A stretch of DNA of 5,703 nt, taken from Actinomycetes bacterium (GTDB lineage Bacteria > Actinomycetota > Aquicultoria > CAJVYJ01 > JAUVQD01). The position numbers and the translations under genes were made by a program. The stretch spans positions 1-5,703 of the forward strand of contig DAOUYN010000073.1 in assembly GCA_030666075.1 (NCBI GenBank), written 5' to 3'. Below the pieces are notes generated by a model. That model did no database searches. It was not told where the DNA came from and saw nothing but the letters and a program-made list of their open reading frames with translations. Positions 4,357 through 5,703 of the stretch are shown here, in pieces; within the stretch, counting starts at the first letter, position 1, and the number at the start of each line of letters is the position of its first letter.

Positions 4357-5703
4357 ACCGATGAAGGGCGCAAATATAAAAACGCTCATCGGCGACGGCG
4401 GCAATACACCTGAAGGTAGAGTCCGCATCGGTGTTTGCTCCGGCGCTGGATGCCGGGCGCTCGGCAGTGACGCGGTTCTGGCCGCTCTAAGCGCAGAAGC
4501 AAAAAACCGTGGAGTGACCGAGAATGTCAAAGTCTTCGGGACCGGCTGCCCGGGGCCGTGCCAACAGGGACCGGTGGTCATCGTCGGTCCCGAGGAGTAC
4601 TTCTACCAAAAAGTGGCGGCAACCGACGCCGCCGGTATTCTTGACGCTGTTGAGAGCGGGGAGCCGCTAGAGCGCCTGCTTTATCGCGGCCCGGTCACGG
4701 GAGAAGTCTCTCCGACCGTTGCAGAGGTACCATTTTTTAAGTACCAGGAACGTGTCGTGCTTGAGCACAGCGGTTCGATCGATCCGGACAAGATAGAGGA
4801 CTATATTGCGGTCGGGGGTTTTCAGGCGGTTGTTAAGGCGATCACTTCGATGTCGCCAAAAGACGTTGTTGCCACGGTCACCGGCTCCGGGCTGCGCGGG
4901 CGCGGCGGGGCCGGCCAGACTGTCGGCGCCAAGTGGGAGCGGTGCCGAGAAGCCGCCGGCGACCCGAAATATTTGATATGTAATAGAAGCGCTCTCGATG
5001 GTGTCCCATTTCAGATCGTCGAGGGCGTCATCATCGGGGCTTACGCCGTGGGGGCCGCTTCGGGGCTGATATACCTGCGCCGGCAGAACCCGAAGGCCGT
5101 TGCCCAGATAAGGGGCGCTATTGAAAAGGCGTACGAGTTTGGCCTTCTCGGGCAGGGCATTCTCGACTCGGAGTTCAGTTTTGACCTCGACATCTACGAG
5201 AGCGACGGCGCTTTCATCGCCGGCGAGGAGACGGCCATGATCGCGGCCATCGAAGGGGAGCGGGCCGTGCCGCGCGCGCGTCCGCCGTATCCGGCCGAAA
5301 AGGGCTTGTGGGGACAGCCCACACTTATAAATAATGCCGAGACCTTTGCGAATATTCCGGCCATCGTCGAAAAGGGGGCCGACTGGTATCGCGGGATCGG
5401 CTCGCCCGATAGTCCGGGGACGAAAGTTTTCTCGCTCACCGGCAATGTCCGGACCGGCGGCCAGGTTGAACTGCCCTTTGGTACTACTATCGAGCAACTT
5501 GTATACCAAATAGGAGGCGGTGTTTCCGGGGACCGGGACTTCAAAGCACTCCACATCGGCGGGCCCTCTGGTGGCTCCGTGCCGGTTTCCGCGCTCGACA
5601 TGCCGCTGGATTATGACAGCATCGAAGCCGCCGGCGCGATCATCGGTACCGGTGACCTCGCTGTTCTAGATGAGTGCACGTGTATGGTCGAGACAGTCCG
5701 GTC
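4349..5703 (+). CDS. nuoF: Long NuoF-like subunit with N-terminal [2Fe-2S] thioredoxin-like domain; FMN/NADH loop missing (3' truncated by the window edge)
   Basis: The visible ~451 residues run, from M1 at 4349, through a thioredoxin-like [2Fe-2S] domain (C30, C35 in CSGAGC; C67, C71 in CPGPC), a NuoF flavoprotein core, and an SLBB segment (KVFSLTGNVRTGGQVE then GGPSGG). The expected C-terminal 4Fe-4S motif lies past the edge. This domain order is that of HydB/HndC-type NuoF proteins, which normally oxidise or reduce NAD(H) through FMN. The core keeps GLRGRGGAG (to 189), GEET at 292-295 and LINNAETFANIP. It is odd in that ICN (to N212) runs straight into RSALDG, without the NADEGDPGAFMD-type loop. 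FPTG is replaced by Q190-T-V-G, and the KPPF element reads R311-P-P-Y314. The reading frame is intact throughout. The start is ATG 4349 (eight-base overlap with nuoE) or ATG 4361 (AAGGA eleven bases upstream). The NuoF family is certain; NADH use is doubtful. Confidence 0.88.
   Translation, partial: MSKPMKGANIKTLIGDGGNTPEGRVRIGVCSGAGCRALGSDAVLAALSAEAKNRGVTENVKVFGTGCPGPCQQGPVVIVGPEEYFYQKVAATDAAGILDAVESGEPLERLLYRGPVTGEVSPTVAEVPFFKYQERVVLEHSGSIDPDKIEDYIAVGGFQAVVKAITSMSPKDVVATVTGSGLRGRGGAGQTVGAKWERCREAAGDPKYLICNRSALDGVPFQIVEGVIIGAYAVGAASGLIYLRRQNPKAVAQIRGAIEKAYEFGLLGQGILDSEFSFDLDIYESDGAFIAGEETAMIAAIEGERAVPRARPPYPAEKGLWGQPTLINNAETFANIPAIVEKGADWYRGIGSPDSPGTKVFSLTGNVRTGGQVELPFGTTIEQLVYQIGGGVSGDRDFKALHIGGPSGGSVPVSALDMPLDYDSIEAAGAIIGTGDLAVLDECTCMVETVR

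Noticed and set aside
4970..5000. Frameshift or assembly error as the cause of the missing NuoF loop
   Set aside because: The frame is continuous on both sides, the gap is a whole number of codons, and other substitutions at the same expected site (Q190, R198, R311, Y314) fit real divergence. It cannot be fully excluded without reads.
4667..5554. 295-codon open frame on the minus strand opposite the nuoF-like gene
   Set aside because: Long antisense frames are common over GC-rich genes. The sense frame has clear NuoF motifs and this one has none.
4160..5640. Recurring GCCGCCGGCG-type strings as a dispersed repeat
   Set aside because: They fall in frame on Ala-Ala-Gly codons and vary in their flanks, so codon bias explains them.

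Overview
The window is a moderately GC-rich, tightly packed bacterial segment with six genes: one truncated at each edge and four complete. No rRNA, tRNA, CRISPR array or mobile element is visible. Three features suggest an anaerobic or facultative bacterium, possibly from an actinobacterial or thermophile-related lineage: a TreT-type trehalose synthase (a family known from thermophilic archaea, Thermotogae and deep actinobacteria), a divergent GT20 enzyme, and a NuoE/long-NuoF pair of the kind found in NAD-linked hydrogenase and dehydrogenase complexes. The taxonomic guess is inference only.

Layout. (1) Bases 1-198 (+) hold the last ~65 codons of a GT4-like glycosyltransferase. It overlaps the start of otsB (164-982, +), a trehalose-6-phosphate phosphatase with all HAD motifs. 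(2) On the minus strand, treT (3717-2422) is followed by an otsA-like GT20 synthase (2474-921), with overlapping ends. The otsA 3' end also overlaps the otsB 3' end by 62 bases in convergent orientation, and no terminator is visible between them. (3) Bases 3718-3924 are a divergent promoter region with two perfect TATAAT hexamers facing treT and an extended -10 element facing nuoE. (4) nuoE (3925-4356, +) and a long nuoF-like gene (4349 to beyond the window end, +) form the start of a redox operon.

Function. The left two thirds is a trehalose locus. OtsA plus OtsB would make trehalose from a nucleotide sugar and glucose-6-phosphate in two steps. TreT would join (or reversibly split) NDP-glucose and glucose to trehalose in one step. 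The two routes share a locus, but the synthase and the phosphatase are on opposite strands. The right third encodes two [2Fe-2S] thioredoxin-fold modules and a NuoF core.

The most notable observation is in the NuoF core. It keeps the GLRGRGGAG, GEET and INN elements but lacks exactly the segment that in normal NuoF follows the conserved Asn (NADEGDPGAFMD-type loop, 11 residues). Several other expected NADH-contact residues are substituted as well. It may be a NuoF paralogue that no longer uses NADH, and perhaps not FMN, in the usual way.
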